Both the position numbers and the translations under genes were made by a program. Below the pieces are notes generated by a model. That model searched no databases, had not been told where the DNA came from, and saw nothing but the letters and a program-made list of their open reading frames with translations. From NCBI GenBank assembly GCA_015075165.1, contig JABTUY010000001.1, positions 682,001 through 746,000 on the forward strand: a stretch of 64,000 nucleotides of DNA, given 5' to 3'. Source of the stretch: Ideonella sp. (lineage in GTDB: Bacteria; Pseudomonadota; Gammaproteobacteria; Burkholderiales; Burkholderiaceae_C). This document shows positions 40,757-49,211 of the stretch, one piece after another; within the stretch, counting starts at the first letter, position 1, and the number at the start of each line of letters is the position of its first letter.

Positions 40757-41974
40757 TCAGTTGATGACCGCCGCGGAGCGCAACGCGGCGATGCGCTCGG
40801 GCGCGACGCCGAGCTCTCGCAGCACCTCCTCGCTGTGCTGGCCGAGGGTCGGCGCCGGGTGGAGCGCGATCTTCTCGACACCGGAGAAATGAAGCGGATT
40901 CCCGGTGGTGCGCACCGTACCGTGCACCGGGTGCTCGAAGCTAACGAGGATCTCATTGACCGCGACCTGTGGCTGATTGAGCGCCTCGTCGAGCGTCATG
41001 ACGGGGGCGCAAAGGATGTCCGCAGCGTCCAGGCGCTCGACGCACTCCGCCGTGGTGTAGCGCGCGAACGCGGCGCCGAGCTCGCGCCAGAGCGCGGCGC
41101 GGTGCTTCATTTGCTCGGCGAGCGTCGCGTACTCGGGGCGAGTTGTGAGGTCCCCGATGTCGAGCGCCTCGCAAACAATCTGCAGCGGGTTCGGCCGAAA
41201 CACTCCGACGAGAGTCACCGCGCCGTCCCGGGTGCGGAAGATGTCGATCAGATTCTGGGTGATCCAGTTGACGGGTCTCTTGCGCAGCATCCACTGCGTC
41301 GCTTCCTGCTGCTGCATCGCAAGCAGCGTGTCGAGCAGACACACGTGGAGGCAGGCGCCCTGGCCGGTGCGCTCGCGCTGGTAAAGCGCCATGAGAACAC
41401 CCTGCGCGAGGATCATGCCGGCGGTGAAGTCGCCCAGTGCGGTGGGGAAGAGCTGCGGCGCTCCGTCGGCGCCTGCGTTGCGGTTCGCGAGACCCGACAT
41501 CGACTGAGCGAGCAGGTCCTGTCCGGCCTTGTGCACTAGGGGTCCCTCGGGACCGAAGCCCGAGCCGGATGCGTAGATCAGCCGCGGGTTGATCGCCTGC
41601 AGGCTTGCATAGTCGAGCTTCAGACGTTCGACGACGCCGGGACGGAAGTTGTGCACCAGCACGTCGGCCTGCCGAGCAAGGTCGAGCACGATCTCCCGAC
41701 CTTCGGGTTTGCTCATGTCGACCGCGAGGCTGCGCTTGTTGCGGTTGAGTGCCATGAAGTAGGCACTTTGCCCGCACGGCTCAGTGATGAACGGGTCGGT
41801 CGAGCGACTCAGGTCGCCCGCGCCGAGCCGCTCCACTTTCACGATCTCGGCGCCGAAGTCGCCGAGCGCCTGGGTCGCGCAGGGACCGAGCTGAACCTGC
41901 GTCAGGTCGACGATGCGGACTCCCGCAAGCGGGAGTCCGCCGGTGCGCGTATCAGAGGTTCTTGAACTTGCCAT
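40757..41974 (-). CDS. Family III CoA-transferase (CaiB/BaiF), module A
   Basis: The 405-residue protein shows the family III features: GVRIVDLTQVQLGPCATQALGDFGAEIVKVERLGAGDLSR, LAVDMSKPEGREIVLDLARQADVLVHNFRPG, and the catalytic Asp (D182) in FPTALGDFTAG. It moves CoA between carboxylates. Its ATG lies within the substrate-binding protein gene (overlap 23 nt). Together with the ligase it gives two ways to activate the substrate. The acceptor cannot be inferred. The module B homologue is at 61374-62600. Confidence 0.92.
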   Translation of the reverse strand: MASSRTSDTRTGGLPLAGVRIVDLTQVQLGPCATQALGDFGAEIVKVERLGAGDLSRSTDPFITEPCGQSAYFMALNRNKRSLAVDMSKPEGREIVLDLARQADVLVHNFRPGVVERLKLDYASLQAINPRLIYASGSGFGPEGPLVHKAGQDLLAQSMSGLANRNAGADGAPQLFPTALGDFTAGMILAQGVLMALYQRERTGQGACLHVCLLDTLLAMQQQEATQWMLRKRPVNWITQNLIDIFRTRDGAVTLVGVFRPNPLQIVCEALDIGDLTTRPEYATLAEQMKHRAALWRELGAAFARYTTAECVERLDAADILCAPVMTLDEALNQPQVAVNEILVSFEHPVHGTVRTTGNPLHFSGVEKIALHPAPTLGQHSEEVLRELGVAPERIAALRSAAVIN

Positions 41975-43091
41975 CGCGGACGGTCACGAAGAACAGCGTC
42001 TCCGGTCCCCAGCTATCGTGATCGGTCGCGGTGAACCTGATCGGCCCCGCGGCATAGCCCTTGATCGTGCCGATCTTCTCCATCGCGTCGCGCACCTGCG
42101 CGCCGGTGGTTGCGCCGCTCTTCAGCGCCTCGGCGACCGAGGCCGCAGCGTTGGCGCCGAGCACCGCACCAAAGCCGTCGACGCCCCCGTTCTCCTTCAT
42201 CAGCGCGAACAGCTCCTTCAGCGGACCGGGCTCGTCGGGGTTAACCAGCGCTGGCGCGATCAGCATGTCGGCGGCGCTGCCGCCACTGGTGATGATTTGC
42301 TTCTGAACGATGCCGGCCATGCCGTAGACCGGAACGTTGAGACCGACCTGCTGAAGCTTGCGCAGGAACGCGCCGCCGGAGCCGGTGGAGGCGGTCACCA
42401 GAAGCACCGCATCGGGCCGTGCGTTGCGGATCTTGGTCGCCTGCGTGGTGAGGTCGGTTGCAGTTTTAGGCGCGGAGATGTTCTCGACGACCTCGACGCC
42501 GCCGTGCTTCTTCGCCAGCTCGACCGCCATCGCCGAGCCCTGCTGGCCGTAGGCGTCTTCCTCCGAGAAGATGGCCATCCGCTTCTTGCCGTCTTTGACC
42601 ATGCGGTTGAACGACGCCGGCAGGTCGGTCGTAAGCGGCACCGACATACGGTAGACCCATCTCGAATACGGCTTCTCTGGGTCAGTGACAGAGGGCGTGC
42701 CGACCATCGGGAACACTGGCACCTGCGCGCGCATCGCCGCATCGGCGAAGGCGAGCGTTTCCGAGCCGGTGGTCGCGCCGATGATCGCGATCACCTTGTC
42801 GTCGGCGATCACTTGGTTGGCCAAGCGGGCCGCCTCGGTCGGGTTGGTCTTGGTGTCTCGCACCACGAGCTCGACCTTGCGGCCTTTGATGCCGCCCTGT
42901 GCATTGACCTGGGCGAACACCGCCTCGATGGCGCGGCGCTCCTCGGCGCCATACGCCGCGGCAGGGCCGGAGAGCGCGATCAGCACGCCAATCTTGATCG
43001 GCTCGTTGCCCTGAGCTTTCGCAAGCCCGAGAGCGCTCAGGGCACAAAGACCGGCGGCCGCAGAGAGGGCGGAGCGTCTTTTCATGCTCAT
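41952..43091 (-). CDS. Periplasmic ligand-binding protein of ABC transporter (Liv-type), module A
   Basis: The 379-residue protein has a signal peptide (MKRRSALSAAAGLCALSALGLAKAQG) and a Peripla_BP_6 fold: IKIGVLIALSGPAAAYGAEERR, QGGIKGRKVELVVRDTKTNP, VIAIIGATTGSETLAFA and IFSEEDAYGQQG. It binds a small ligand in the periplasm and delivers it to LivHM. It overlaps the CoA-transferase start by 23 nt, and LivF ends 19 nt upstream. It is close in layout to the module B receptor (54390-55538). The ligand is not known; amino acid, aromatic acid or alicyclic acid ligands occur in this family. Confidence 0.92.
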   Translation of the reverse strand: MSMKRRSALSAAAGLCALSALGLAKAQGNEPIKIGVLIALSGPAAAYGAEERRAIEAVFAQVNAQGGIKGRKVELVVRDTKTNPTEAARLANQVIADDKVIAIIGATTGSETLAFADAAMRAQVPVFPMVGTPSVTDPEKPYSRWVYRMSVPLTTDLPASFNRMVKDGKKRMAIFSEEDAYGQQGSAMAVELAKKHGGVEVVENISAPKTATDLTTQATKIRNARPDAVLLVTASTGSGGAFLRKLQQVGLNVPVYGMAGIVQKQIITSGGSAADMLIAPALVNPDEPGPLKELFALMKENGGVDGFGAVLGANAAASVAEALKSGATTGAQVRDAMEKIGTIKGYAAGPIRFTATDHDSWGPETLFFVTVRDGKFKNL

Positions 43092-43109
43092 GGATGTCTC
43101 CTTGTGGGG

Positions 43110-43853
43110 TCAGTGAACGGTGGGAGTGGCTCGGCGGCGCTCGAGGAAGAGCCGGCCGATGCGATCGCGATCGGCGAGCTCGGTCTTGCCGCCCGACATG
43201 ACGATGCGGCCGCCGACCATGACCGCGAAGCGGTCCGCGGTGCGCTCGACCAAGCCGTAGTTCTGCTCGACGAGCAGCACTGGCAGGCGCCGCGCCTTGA
43301 GCTCGCCAATCACCTTGACGATCTCGTCGAGGATGATCGGCGCAAGGCCCTGGGAAGGTTCGTCGAGGAGCAATGCGCGCGGGGCGCCGGCGAGGCACTT
43401 GGCGATCGCGAGCATCTGCTGCTGACCACCTGAAAGTGAGCCGGCGAGGGTGGTGCCGCGCTCGGCAAGGAAGGGGAAGTACGCCATCGCGCGATCGATG
43501 GCTTCGGAGCGTCGCTCGCGCGGGACGCACATCGCGCCGAGCCGGAGGTTCTCGGCGACGGTGAGCGGCGCGAACAGGCCACGGTTGTCGGGGACGGTCG
43601 CGAGGCCGAGCCTCGTCCGCGAATGGATCGGCCGGCCGTCCAGGCGGGTCGGACCGAGAGCGACCTCGCCCTTGGCGGCGACGGCGCCCGTAAGCGCGCC
43701 GATGAAGCTGGTCTTCCCGGCGCCGTTGGGACCGATCAGCGCGACTACCTCGCCTGGCTTCACGTCGAGCGTGATGTCGCGACAGACGACTAGGGAGCCG
43801 TAGCTCGCGCTCAGTGCCCGCGCCGAGAGGGCGCCTTCGTCATGCGGCGACAC
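43110..43853 (-). CDS. livF: LivF-type ABC transporter ATPase, module A
   Basis: The start at GTG 43853 (VSPHDEG) overlaps the livG stop by 14 nt; ATG 43934 would lie deep in livG. The 247-residue protein has Walker A GPNGAGKTS, the Liv-type segment GLATVPDNRGLFAPLTVAENLRLGA, signature SLSGGQQQMLAIAK, Walker B ALLLDEPSQGLAP and switch LLVEQNYGLV. It is one of two nucleotide-binding subunits that power uptake with LivHMG. Confidence 0.93.
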   Translation of the reverse strand: MSPHDEGALSARALSASYGSLVVCRDITLDVKPGEVVALIGPNGAGKTSFIGALTGAVAAKGEVALGPTRLDGRPIHSRTRLGLATVPDNRGLFAPLTVAENLRLGAMCVPRERRSEAIDRAMAYFPFLAERGTTLAGSLSGGQQQMLAIAKCLAGAPRALLLDEPSQGLAPIILDEIVKVIGELKARRLPVLLVEQNYGLVERTADRFAVMVGGRIVMSGGKTELADRDRIGRLFLERRRATPTVH

Positions 43854-44607
43854 GTTGCACTCCCAGGTAAGCAGCGACGACCTGCGGGTCGCCGACGACA
43901 TCGGCGGGTTTGCCCTCGGCGACGACCTCGCCACCGACGAGCGCGACCATGCGGTGGCTCATTTCGGCGACGAAGCCGACGTTGTGCTCGACTAGCAGCA
44001 CCCCGAGGCCGCGCGCCGCGGCGTTGCGGATTGCCTGTGCGAGCAGATCGCGGTCGACGTCGTCGATGCCGGCGGCGGGTTCGTCGAGCAGCAGGTAGCG
44101 CGGCTCGCTTGCGAGCGCGCGCGCCACCTCGAGCAGGCGCAGGTGGCCGAGCGAGAGCTCACCGGCTGGTGCATCGGGATCGGTGGCGAGGCGGAACTCG
44201 GCGATCAGCGCGCGGGCGCGCGCCGAGAGCTCGTCCTCAGTCCGGCGCGCACCCGAGAACGGCAGGCAGGCGCTCAGGATGCTTTGGCGCAGGCGCGGGT
44301 AGAAGCCGAGCATCACTGCGTCGGCGACACTGCCAGCGAGGTCGAGCCGGGGCGTTTGGAACGTGCGGCCGATACCGAGTCGCACCCGATGCTCGAGGCG
44401 CAGGTGTGAGATGTCCTGTCCTTCGAGCTGTACCTTGCCCTCCTGTGGCTGCGCAACTCCCGTGAGGCAGTTGAAGAGCGTTGTCTTGCCGGCCCCGTTC
44501 GGACCGACGAGGCCGACGATCTCGCCGGACGAGACCGAGACCGCGACCTTGTTCAGCGCGACCAGACCGCCGAAGCGAATGGAGACGCCCGAAGCGGAGA
44601 GGCTCAT
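43840..44607 (-). CDS. livG: LivG-type ABC transporter ATPase, module A
   Basis: The 255-residue protein has Walker A GPNGAGKTT, a Q-loop region GRTFQTPRLD and Walker B YLLLDEPAAGID with switch LLVEHNVGFV. The signature region reads LSLGHLRLLEVARALA where LivG proteins usually have LSYGQQRRLEIARAL, so the second and third key positions differ. The start at ATG 44607 overlaps livM by 4 nt. Despite the unusual signature, the P-loop, Glu and His are intact, so it should be active with LivF. Confidence 0.92.
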   Translation of the reverse strand: MSLSASGVSIRFGGLVALNKVAVSVSSGEIVGLVGPNGAGKTTLFNCLTGVAQPQEGKVQLEGQDISHLRLEHRVRLGIGRTFQTPRLDLAGSVADAVMLGFYPRLRQSILSACLPFSGARRTEDELSARARALIAEFRLATDPDAPAGELSLGHLRLLEVARALASEPRYLLLDEPAAGIDDVDRDLLAQAIRNAAARGLGVLLVEHNVGFVAEMSHRMVALVGGEVVAEGKPADVVGDPQVVAAYLGVQRVAA

Positions 44608-45605
44608 TGCACCGCCTCTTTCGCGTCGGCGATCGCGGCGGACGGAGACGCCAGCTTCGCGTGCGGACGGCCGAACAACCGCTGCAGCACGCGCATCGCC
44701 TGCGGCGAGAGAATGCCGTCCGGCGAGAGCAGGAGGATCAGGATCAGGATAGTCCCGAAGAAGAGACCGTGGGTCTCCGCGCCGGGCAGGAAGTCGTTGG
44801 CAAAGGTGAAGAAGGCCGCGCCGAGGATCGGGCCGAGCACTGCCCTGCGCCCACCGAGTACGACCATGAACAGGATGTGCGCCGAGGTTTCGACGCTGAG
44901 AGAATCGGGCGCGATGTAGCCGATGGAGTGGACGTAGAACCAGCCGGCAAGCCCGGCGATTCCCGCGGCGACGGCGAACAGCGTCGCCAAGTCGAGCGGC
45001 ACGTTGATGCCCATCGCCTCGGCGAGCAGGCGGTCGACCCGGATCGCGTTCAGCGCCCGGCCGCGCGCGCTCTGCACGAAGTGGCTGTACATGACCACGA
45101 CGACCAGCACCACGGCCCAGAGCGCAATCGCGACCAGAACGGGGTCCTTGCCGACGATCGGCAGAGGCGGCGCGCCCGAGAGACCGACATAGCTGCCGGT
45201 GAAGTCACCACCGCGCTGCAGGCCGACCGCGATCACCGTGCCCAGCGAGAGAGTCACAAGGGCGAGCGAGAGCTCGGGCAGGCGCAGGATCGGTCGTGCG
45301 ATCACGAACGCGAGCACGGCCGGCAACAGCACCGCGGGAATCACCGAGAGCGCAGGAGGGATTCCGTAACGGGTTGTCAGAATCGCCGAGGTGTACGCGC
45401 CCAACGCGGCGAACGAGCCCTGCGCCAACGAGATCGTACCGCCCTGCCCGTAGATCAAGCCGAGAGGGAGCGCGATCAGCGCGTAGAGGCCGATCGTGAA
45501 CATTGTCGTGTGCAGCGACGGTCGCACCAGGCCGAGCAGCATGACGACGACGAAGGCGACGACGACGACGGCCGGCGCTGCCCAGAGCCTGGTGTCGCGG
45601 CTCAT
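44604..45605 (-). CDS. livM: LivM-type ABC transporter permease, module A
   Basis: The start at ATG 45605 (MSRDTRLW) overlaps the livH stop by 4 nt; the frame is open further upstream, but that part overlaps livH. The 333-residue protein has about eight membrane helices and the LivM core GLIYGQGGTISLAQGSFAALGAYTSAILTTRYG and GGRRAVLGPILGAAFFTFANDFLP. It forms the translocation path with LivH. Confidence 0.92.
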   Translation of the reverse strand: MSRDTRLWAAPAVVVVAFVVVMLLGLVRPSLHTTMFTIGLYALIALPLGLIYGQGGTISLAQGSFAALGAYTSAILTTRYGIPPALSVIPAVLLPAVLAFVIARPILRLPELSLALVTLSLGTVIAVGLQRGGDFTGSYVGLSGAPPLPIVGKDPVLVAIALWAVVLVVVVMYSHFVQSARGRALNAIRVDRLLAEAMGINVPLDLATLFAVAAGIAGLAGWFYVHSIGYIAPDSLSVETSAHILFMVVLGGRRAVLGPILGAAFFTFANDFLPGAETHGLFFGTILILILLLSPDGILSPQAMRVLQRLFGRPHAKLASPSAAIADAKEAVQ

Positions 45606-46462
45606 GGGCGGGCACCGGTGAACGCGGCCGCCGGCATCCGGCCGCTCGCGAGCACGAGAATGATGAGCAGCGACGGTACGCCCGCGGCCCAACCGTTTGG
45701 CAGGTAGGCGTCGCTCACCGCGGTGACGACACCAAGCAGCATCGCGCCCCAGAAAGCGGGCAGCGGACCGGCACGGCCAAGCAGCACGGTGCCGCTGAAC
45801 GCGACCGTGGTGAATATGAAGGTGCTCGCGTAGGTCATACCGATCGCGAGCACCGCGAGCACGCCGGCAATGCCGGCGATCCCAGCACAAAAGACGAAGG
45901 TCAGGAACTGGGTGCGACGGACAGCGACGCCGACCAGCATCGCTGCACGGTCGGAGATCGCGCTGGCTCGCATCTGCAGGCCGAGCGGCGAAAGCTTGAG
46001 CAGCGCCGCCAGGCCGAGCATGACGAGAATGCTGACGCCGAGGTTGAACAGAGACTGGTACGTGACCACGGCGCCCGAGACGGTGAGCGCGCCCGGCAGC
46101 GGCTCAAGGAAGCGGTTGTCGGTACCGAGCGTCGAAAGCACGCCCGACTCGATCGCTAGCATCAAAGCGAAGGTAGCGAGCACGATCAGCATCGCATCAC
46201 GCTGCTTGCGCAGCTTGTGGAAGCCGAGAAAGATGCCGCCGGCGAGCGCACCCAGCGCGAGTGCGGCGAGCACGCCGACGATCGGGCCGAACGGCATGCC
46301 GATCACTGCCGCGGTCATGCCGGCGACGACGGCGTAGCCACCGGTGGAGACATCGATCACGTCGGTCGTTACCCAGACGACGCTCATCGGCACGGCCAGC
46401 AAGGCGTAGACGGCACCCAGAGCAATGCCGTTGGCGAGGAACTCGAGCAGTTGAACTGTCAT
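45602..46462 (-). CDS. livH: LivH-type ABC transporter permease, module A
   Basis: The 286-residue protein has about eight hydrophobic segments. Typical LivH features are FLANGIALGAVYALLAVPMSVVWVTTDVIDVSTG near the start and RAGPLPAFWGAMLLGVVTAVSDAYLP near the end. It is the first gene of module A and is transcribed divergently from the TetR gene, with 178 nt between them. An operator-like palindrome lies upstream of it. Confidence 0.92.
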   Translation of the reverse strand: MTVQLLEFLANGIALGAVYALLAVPMSVVWVTTDVIDVSTGGYAVVAGMTAAVIGMPFGPIVGVLAALALGALAGGIFLGFHKLRKQRDAMLIVLATFALMLAIESGVLSTLGTDNRFLEPLPGALTVSGAVVTYQSLFNLGVSILVMLGLAALLKLSPLGLQMRASAISDRAAMLVGVAVRRTQFLTFVFCAGIAGIAGVLAVLAIGMTYASTFIFTTVAFSGTVLLGRAGPLPAFWGAMLLGVVTAVSDAYLPNGWAAGVPSLLIILVLASGRMPAAAFTGARP

Positions 46463-46528
46463 GAGCCTTGGCTCAGCAAGCGTCTTGCATGTCCGCTCCG
46501 TTGTCTCCCGGAGCGTCGACTTTGTTAG

Positions 46529-46546
46529 ATACCTACTGGTCGGTAT
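46529..46546. promoter_or_regulatory. TetR-type operator between livH (module A) and tetR
   Basis: ATACCTACTGGTCGGTAT is an imperfect 18-bp palindrome with 7 of 9 complementary pairs, close to the ACCNACCGGTCGGT-like sites that TetR regulators of acyl-CoA genes bind. It lies 67 nt before the livH ATG and 95 nt before the TetR ATG, so it can control both genes. A TTACAA/TATCTA pair with a 16-nt spacer on the - strand overlaps it. Confidence 0.55.
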
Positions 46547-46640
46547 GTTGTAAGATTAAGTATAGGCGCGATCCTCGGATTTCCGCAAGGAGTAACCCTT
46601 AGACCATGATCTGCGCGCCGCTGGCAGCCTCTGTTCCGCC

Positions 46641-47345
46641 ATGAAGCGATCAACCATCGCGACTTCGCAGGCGCCTTCCGGGCAGCGCAAGACCCCTGCG
46701 CGCACGCAGAAGGCGAACGCGCGCGCCGCACGCGTCGGCCTCATGCTGGCCGAGTCGAACTTGCCAACGACAGACAAAATCCTCGAGGCGGCGGCGGAGT
46801 TCTTCGCCAGCCACGGCTACGTCAACAGCACGCTCGACGACGTCGCCGCCCTTGCCGGCTTCACGAAGGGCGCCGTCTATTACTACTTCAAGAACAAGGA
46901 AAGTCTGCTCGTGGAGGTACTGAAGGGGATCGAGATCCGCTCGATCGACACGACCACAGCGAAGATCAACGAGCGTGGCGGCTCGTCCACCGATCGGCTC
47001 GAGCGGTTCGTTCGCTACCAGACGCGCTGGGCTGCGGAGCATCCGCGCGATCTCGCCATTCTGATGCTCGTCTCAGCCGAAACCGCGCATACCTCGCAGC
47101 GGGTGCGCGCCCAAGTTCTGAAAATCTACCGCAAGCTCGCCGCAGTACTCGAAGAGATCATTGAGAGCGGGAAGAAGAGTGGCGAGTTCGGCCGGAGCCA
47201 GAAGACGCGCGACACGGTGCTCTACCTGCAGGCCGTGCACGACGGCAACATGATGATCTGGTATCGCAGCGGCACCGACCCTGAGATCGGACGTCGCCTT
47301 GCAAGCGTTACGCTGGTGGGCTTTCTACGGGCAGTGAAGGACTGA
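46641..47345 (+). CDS. TetR-family transcriptional regulator, module A
   Basis: The 234-residue protein has an N-terminal tail of about 40 residues (a shorter start is possible at the internal Met at residue 35) followed by the TetR HTH: ILEAAAEFFASHGYVNSTLDDVAALAGFTKGAVYYYFKNKESLL. The ligand domain follows. It is divergent from module A, and the palindrome between them suggests that it represses the transporter operon and itself, probably with an acyl-CoA as inducer (inference). Confidence 0.9.
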   Translation: MKRSTIATSQAPSGQRKTPARTQKANARAARVGLMLAESNLPTTDKILEAAAEFFASHGYVNSTLDDVAALAGFTKGAVYYYFKNKESLLVEVLKGIEIRSIDTTTAKINERGGSSTDRLERFVRYQTRWAAEHPRDLAILMLVSAETAHTSQRVRAQVLKIYRKLAAVLEEIIESGKKSGEFGRSQKTRDTVLYLQAVHDGNMMIWYRSGTDPEIGRRLASVTLVGFLRAVKD

Positions 47346-47461
47346 CCGGAACGCGGGGCCCCTACCTCGAAGTGCGACTGACGATTGAGGCGGCAAGACT
47401 CTCACTCCCCATTGACCGGCTGCCGCGCGGCCTACGGCTACGACCAACGCGTGGAGGTGTG

Positions 47462-47725
47462 GGCTCGCTCGGCATGCTTCAGTGCGGCAACCGTCGTCCG
47501 GTCGACGTGGTGCAGTCGGACTCCCGCGGCACGCATGCCGACAACCCCGAGGCCTTCTTCCTGCAGCGCTACCGCGACCCCTATCGCCTCGAGATCACGC
47601 ACTTCTTCGAGGTGCTGCGCAGCGGCGGCGCGTTCGGCACGTCGATCTCTGACGGCGTCGAAGCGCGGCGCCTGGCCGACGCCGCGGCGCTGTCGAACGA
47701 GACGGGGCCGCCGGTCACGATGTAG
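47462..47725 (+). pseudogene. C-terminal fragment of a Gfo/Idh/MocA (inositol dehydrogenase-like) gene
   Basis: The frame from GSLGMLQCGNRRPVDVVQ to the stop at 47725 matches the end of myo-inositol 2-dehydrogenase-type proteins (NPEAFFLQRYRDPYRLEITHFFEVL, ISDGVEARRLADAAALS). The Rossmann N-terminal domain is absent; upstream sequence in this frame is Arg-rich noise. It is a truncated remnant with no visible start. It suggests that deletion or rearrangement took place between module A and module B. Confidence 0.75.
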
Positions 47726-47779
47726 GCCGTGCAGCCGGCGGCGGTTTAGTCGCGCGGCACCGCTGCGCCGCGGCCGCGA

Positions 47780-48667
47780 TCACTGCTGCCAGGCGGCGAT
47801 TGCCGCGTCAGCGCCGTTACGGGCGGCGAGCAGGAAGTCGACAGCGCGCACGATCTGCGAATCGAGCATCTCGCGGCCACGAATCGTCACGCAGCCGCTG
47901 TCTTCGGCGATCGCGATCAGCCTGGTGCGGTCGGGATCCATCACCGCGTCCATCACCACCACCAGTGGCGGGATGCGACGGTCGGCGATCGGCGCGGTCG
48001 CGGGGTCGAGCATGCCGACCGGGCTGGCGTTGATCAGCAGCGCGATGTCGTCGAGTCGCGAGGCGCCGACGCTCAATGCGAGCTGCGGAAACGAGGCCGC
48101 CAGCGACGTCGCGAGCGCATCGGCCTTCGCGGTCTGCGGGTCGACCAGACGCAGCGCGCGCACGCCGCGGCGCGCAAGCTCAAACGCGATCGCGGCGCCG
48201 GCGCCGCCGGCGCCGATCAGTTGCACCGCCAGACCGGCGACGCGCACGCCGCGGCGCTCGATCGCACCGACGCAGCCGATGCCATCGTACATCTCGCCGA
48301 TCCATCCGCCGGGGCGCGCACGCGCCAGCACCGACGCCGCGCCGCACAGCCGCGCCGCCGGGCCCACTTGGTCCAGGTGGCGCAGCACCCGCGGCTTGTG
48401 CGGCACCGTGACCACCAAGCCGTCGAGGTTGCCCACCTTCAGCAGCTGAGCGAACACCGCGTCGAAGTCATCGGGCGCGATCTCGATCGGCACCAGCAGC
48501 GCGTCGGCGCCGCGCTGCCGCAGCTCGTGCGTGACGGTCTGCGGCGAGCGCGCCTGTGCGATCGGGTGACCGACGATGCCGAACAGCCGCGTGCGTCCGC
48601 TGACGAAGTCCACCTCGCCGGCGCGCTCGCGCGGTGGCGTGATCTCGAAGCTCGGGTGAGGATACAT
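47780..48667 (-). CDS. Shikimate/quinate dehydrogenase-like protein
   Basis: The 295-residue protein shows AroE features: RLFGIVGHPIAQARSPQTVTHELRQRG (substrate-binding Ser region), LVVTVPHK (catalytic Lys), GEMYDGIGCVGAI (catalytic Asp) and the NADP loop LIGAGGAGAAIAFELARRG. It would reduce a 3-dehydro hydroaromatic acid or oxidise the alcohol. Standing beside CoA genes rather than aro genes, it is more likely to be catabolic (quinate, shikimate or a related alicyclic acid) than biosynthetic; this is inference. It is divergent from the module B operon, with 79 nt between the start codons. Confidence 0.85.
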   Translation of the reverse strand: MYPHPSFEITPPRERAGEVDFVSGRTRLFGIVGHPIAQARSPQTVTHELRQRGADALLVPIEIAPDDFDAVFAQLLKVGNLDGLVVTVPHKPRVLRHLDQVGPAARLCGAASVLARARPGGWIGEMYDGIGCVGAIERRGVRVAGLAVQLIGAGGAGAAIAFELARRGVRALRLVDPQTAKADALATSLAASFPQLALSVGASRLDDIALLINASPVGMLDPATAPIADRRIPPLVVVMDAVMDPDRTRLIAIAEDSGCVTIRGREMLDSQIVRAVDFLLAARNGADAAIAAWQQ

Positions 48668-48684
48668 ACTGGTGGGTACGCGTA

Positions 48685-48713
48685 TTGACTTACCTGTAAG
48701 TCAGGATTAGAGT
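48685..48713 (+). promoter_or_regulatory. Promoter and palindromic operator of module B
   Basis: TTGACT (48685-48690) and TAGAGT (48708-48713) are spaced by 17 nt. The palindrome TGACTTACCTGTAAGTCA (48686-48703, 8-bp arms with a 2-nt centre) lies across the -35 and the spacer, so a bound protein would block RNA polymerase. The same ACTTRC-N2-GYAAGT pattern occurs at 50846, and a degenerate copy occurs at 59261. The likely binder is the TetR protein encoded at 57236 (inference). Confidence 0.6.
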
Positions 48714-48746
48714 CGCATCTCGTCCTTGAGTCAACCCAGAACGGCC

Positions 48747-49211
48747 ATGCAATCGCTCGATTTCCGCGTCAAGGTGGGCGACTCCGTCCGCTTCTCGAAG
48801 ACCGTCAGCGAGAGCGACGTGTACCTGTTCGCCGGCATCACCGGCGACCTCTCCGACGTGCACTGCAACGAGGAGTACATGAGCCAGGGTGCGTTCGGCC
48901 ACCGCATCGCGCACGGAGTGCTCGGGCTCGGGTTCATGTCGACCGCATCGACCCTGATGTACACGCCGCACCTGCCGCACTACGTGGGCTTCACCGGCGT
49001 ATCCCAAGGCTACGACAAGGTGCGCTTCGTCGGCCCGGTGTACTTCGGCGACACCGTGACCGTGACCTACACGGTGAAGTCGCTCGAGCAGGACCGGCTG
49101 CGCGCCCTGGCGGACGTGACGCTGACCAACCAGCGGGGCGAGACGGTCGCGACCGCGGTGCACATCATGCGCTGGGTGAAGGTCGAGCACCGCAAGGCGG
49201 TCGCGGCATGA
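48747..49211 (+). CDS. MaoC-like (R)-enoyl-CoA hydratase, module B
   Basis: The start at ATG 48747 (MQSLDFRVKVGDSVRF) is chosen; an upstream in-frame TTG lies 21 nt earlier. The 154-residue product has the hydratase dyad in GDLSDVHCNEEYM and RIAHGVLGLGFM and the segment YDKVRFVGPVYFGDTVTV. It has the same length and pattern as the module A gene at 40281, pointing to duplication. It overlaps the following SDR gene by 4 nt. It is the first gene of the module B operon. Confidence 0.93.
   Translation: MQSLDFRVKVGDSVRFSKTVSESDVYLFAGITGDLSDVHCNEEYMSQGAFGHRIAHGVLGLGFMSTASTLMYTPHLPHYVGFTGVSQGYDKVRFVGPVYFGDTVTVTYTVKSLEQDRLRALADVTLTNQRGETVATAVHIMRWVKVEHRKAVAA

Noticed and set aside
44481-45707. 408-codon + strand frame opposite livM and livG
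   Set aside because: It is antisense to the transporter genes and Arg/Gln/Asp-rich without a motif.
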